From the NCBI GenBank assembly GCA_030916685.1, contig JAUPWD010000046.1, forward strand, positions 1 through 6,405: 6,405 nt of DNA, written 5' to 3'. Origin of the DNA: Patescibacteria group bacterium (GTDB lineage: Bacteria; Patescibacteria; Paceibacteria; Moranbacterales; UBA1568). Numbering within the stretch: the first letter of the stretch is position 1; every line of letters begins with the position of its first letter. A model generated the notes under the pieces. It saw only the letters and a program-made list of their open reading frames with translations, did not search any database and was not told the origin of the DNA. This document shows positions 4,552 through 6,405 of this stretch, piece after piece. Both the position numbers and the translations under genes were made by a program.

Positions 4552-6338
4552 TATTGCTTCGTATGAGGTCGGTCTTTTATAATCTCCGTCGGCTGTACCT
4601 GATAGTACTCAAGGAGGAATTTCATCATTTTCCCGAACACCGGAGCGGCCGATGACTCGGCCCACTCCACGTTCTTCGGTCGATCGAATTTCACGGAAAT
4701 CGCGAATCTCGGATCATTGATCGGTGCATACCCGACGAAAGAGCCGATCGACAAGTTCTCATCATACCCTTTCTGGTCAGTCTTGGCTATCTGCGCCGTA
4801 CCGGTTTTCCCCCCTACGAGATACCCCGGGACATCTGCCCTTTTCCCGTGACCATTGACGACGACGCTTCGGAGCATATCGCCCATCATCTTCGCCGTAT
4901 CCTCACTCACGACACGACGCACCGACTCCGGACGAGTCATTTCCTCCACTCCGTTTTCATGGATGATCTTTTCCACCAGGCGTGGCTTCATAAGCACTCC
5001 TTCATTTCCGAGGGCCGCATATGCCGAGACGAGCTGAAGCGGCGTCGTGGTGATTCCCTGTCCGAAAGAAGCGGTGAAGAAATTGATGCTCTGGCGTGCG
5101 TCAGCCATATTCTTGAGGCTTCCCGCGACTTCCCCGGGAAAACCGAAACCCGATTTCTCTCCGAAACCGAAATTACTCACGTAGTCACGGAAGACCGCAT
5201 TTCCGATTAGACGTTCGACGAAAATCATACCGGTATTGATCGATTCGTCGAGCACGCGATACATATTACTTCGTCCATACACCTTTCCTTCGGCATTTTT
5301 CAAATGATACCCCGCTTCAGAAACGACTCCGGTATCGACATATTCCGTATGGGGATTTACTTTCTTCTCCTCGATACCCATCGCCATAGTTAGAGGTTTC
5401 ATGACCGATCCCGGTTCATACGCGATACTCGTCGCATCATTGAGAAATATCTCGTAGGATTCCACCTCGCCGAATTTATTCGGATCGAATTGCGGGAGCG
5501 TCGCCATCGCCAATATATTTCCCGTCTTCGGTTCCATCACCACGATCGTCCCTCCCTCCGCTGCATACTGTTCGATCGACTCCTTCAGGATCCGCTCCGC
5601 CTCGAACTGTATCGTCCGATCGATAGTAAGAATGAAATCACTACCGTCTTCAGCCGGACTCATCATCCGATCCGTGAGCGATATCCATCGCCCGGCCGAA
5701 TCCCGCTGCTCCCGCAAATTTCCACTCTTTCCCTGGAGCTCGCCGTTAAATGCCGCCTCAAGACCGTATTTCCCTTCAATTCCATCTTGTCCATCTTTCC
5801 GCGAAGCGACGAAACCGATGAGCGACGATGCGAATTCCCCTCCCGGATAGTATCGATTCGTTTCGGATCCGAGATGGACACCCTGCATCGATAATCCCTT
5901 GATCCGGGATACCTCCTCTTCCGAAAGCTTCTTTTTCACGAGCTCGAACGGATCATCACGACGATCCATCTTTTTCTCGATATCCGCTTTCTCCATACCG
6001 AGTATTCCCGACAGCAATTCGGAAAGAAGAGAGATATCCGTGACATCCCGCGGAACGACGAAGACATATGGCTCATCGCGATTCACCGCCACGGAATAGA
6101 GATCACCGTGATCGCGAAAAAATATCTCTCCCCGCTTGGCAGAGAGGGCGCGATTCACCTCATATTGGGAAGAGGCGAGCGCGTCCCATTTCTCATGACT
6201 CATCAATTGGATGAAATAGAGCCGTGCGAGTATCGCGAGTGCTCCCCCGATGACAAAAAAAACAAGGAGGCGGGATCGTCCCGCTCCCCCGTCTACCCTT
6301 TTTTTTGTCTGAAAATCACCGAGGCGTTTTCCTTTCAT
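4551..6338 (-). CDS. ftsI: Class B penicillin-binding protein (FtsI/PBP2-type transpeptidase)
   Basis: A membrane-anchored transpeptidase that crosslinks peptidoglycan stem peptides outside the membrane; the adjacent murF supports a cell-division cluster role. In 595 residues: a basic cytoplasmic start, one signal-anchor helix at about 23-42, the dimerisation domain beginning with KRGEIFFRD (68-76) and including RYYPGGEFASSLIGFV (162-177) and GIEGKYGLEAAFN (186-198), and the transpeptidase domain from about 235. All three catalytic motifs are intact: SVMK (S311, K314), SIN (366-368) and KTG (511-513) in GGKTGTAQ. No PASTA domains follow. Length fits class B PBPs. The symbol ftsI rests on context; an elongation-type PBP2 is possible. 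The first 30 codons contain a terminator-shaped inverted repeat with A8 and T8 tracts. The start lies 21 bases after the upstream stop, without a clear Shine-Dalgarno. Confidence 0.94.
   Translation of the reverse strand: MKGKRLGDFQTKKRVDGGAGRSRLLVFFVIGGALAILARLYFIQLMSHEKWDALASSQYEVNRALSAKRGEIFFRDHGDLYSVAVNRDEPYVFVVPRDVTDISLLSELLSGILGMEKADIEKKMDRRDDPFELVKKKLSEEEVSRIKGLSMQGVHLGSETNRYYPGGEFASSLIGFVASRKDGQDGIEGKYGLEAAFNGELQGKSGNLREQRDSAGRWISLTDRMMSPAEDGSDFILTIDRTIQFEAERILKESIEQYAAEGGTIVVMEPKTGNILAMATLPQFDPNKFGEVESYEIFLNDATSIAYEPGSVMKPLTMAMGIEEKKVNPHTEYVDTGVVSEAGYHLKNAEGKVYGRSNMYRVLDESINTGMIFVERLIGNAVFRDYVSNFGFGEKSGFGFPGEVAGSLKNMADARQSINFFTASFGQGITTTPLQLVSAYAALGNEGVLMKPRLVEKIIHENGVEEMTRPESVRRVVSEDTAKMMGDMLRSVVVNGHGKRADVPGYLVGGKTGTAQIAKTDQKGYDENLSIGSFVGYAPINDPRFAISVKFDRPKNVEWAESSAAPVFGKMMKFLLEYYQVQPTEIIKDRPHTKQ
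6252..6309 (-). repeat. Terminator-shaped inverted repeat inside the PBP gene (possible attenuator)
   Basis: Perfect 11-bp outer arms, GACAAAAAAAA (6252-6262, plus strand) and TTTTTTTTGTC (6299-6309), enclose an inner hairpin: GCGGGA (6270-6275) and TCCCGC (6279-6284) with a three-base loop. The inner stem can extend by about five pairs, some G-U, past one bulge. In the mRNA this gives a GC-rich hairpin followed after a few bases by eight U, the shape of an intrinsic terminator, at codons 10-29 of the PBP. It may attenuate ftsI-murF transcription, or it may be a by-product of coding for a glycine/arginine stretch and a phenylalanine-rich helix. The sequence is seen; termination is untested. 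Confidence 0.55.
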
Positions 6339-6359
6339 AAGATCATAAAAATCTCGATG

Positions 6360-6405
6360 CTACTTCATGGCGACCACGCCGACACGCTCGACAGAAATGA
6401 TATCC
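6360..6405 (-). CDS. 3' end of an upstream gene (partial; FtsL-like by position only)
   Basis: The frame visible at the right edge reads DIISVERVGVVAMK and ends in TAG at 6360-6362, 21 bases before the PBP start. The tight spacing and same strand suggest an operon partner. In division clusters the gene just before ftsI is often ftsL, a small single-helix protein, and the sequence would suit a short C-terminal strand, but 14 residues cannot identify it. No other stop in this frame is seen to the edge. It could also be chance open frame. Confidence 0.4.
   Translation of the reverse strand, partial: DIISVERVGVVAMK

Noticed and set aside
1..6405. CRISPR array, tRNA, rRNA, transposase or phage genes
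   Set aside because: No regularly spaced repeats, cloverleaf-like segments, rRNA-like stretches or recombinase motifs were seen on either strand.

Overview
The window carries one run of genes that all read on the minus strand, so transcription goes from the right edge (6405) to the left edge (1). The gene set is typical of a small-genome bacterium of the Candidate Phyla Radiation (Patescibacteria). The clues are a MurF-type ligase lacking the usual N-terminal UDP-binding domain, a KhpA-like KH protein with an added acidic tail, compact TAATG coupling, and gene starts without Shine-Dalgarno sequences. This assignment is an inference from gene style, not a marker-gene identification. The code appears standard: TGA ends the DUF475 gene, and no coding frame needs TGA as a sense codon.

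Layout in transcription order: (1) the last 14 codons of an unidentified gene at the right edge (6360-6405); (2) a class B penicillin-binding protein, FtsI-like (4551-6338); (3) a MurF-like ligase whose ATG overlaps the PBP stop (3232-4551); (4) a 130-bp spacer with flipped 7-mer repeats around a 7-codon ORF; (5) a DUF475/TerC-related membrane protein (2193-3101); (6) a strong sigma70-type promoter overlapping that gene's stop, then a KH-domain RNA-binding protein (1743-2117) closed by an intrinsic terminator; (7) rmlC (1062-1685), apparently leaderless and with a 60-bp palindromic element in frame near its start; (8) a 136-bp spacer holding a long hairpin; (9) rmlB, cut by the left edge (1-925).

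The PBP and MurF pair makes and crosslinks the peptidoglycan stem peptide. RmlC and RmlB are two of the four enzymes of dTDP-L-rhamnose synthesis for surface glycans. KhpA-like proteins are RNA chaperones that in some bacteria influence cell-wall growth and division. The window is therefore mostly about the cell envelope, built from at least two transcription units separated by the terminator at 1701-1730.

The genes are ordinary families. The less usual material is between and inside them: a roughly 31-bp-arm inverted repeat between rmlC and rmlB, a palindromic insert that appears to be translated in RmlC, and a terminator-shaped structure inside the first 30 codons of the PBP gene. I do not see an undescribed multi-gene system here.
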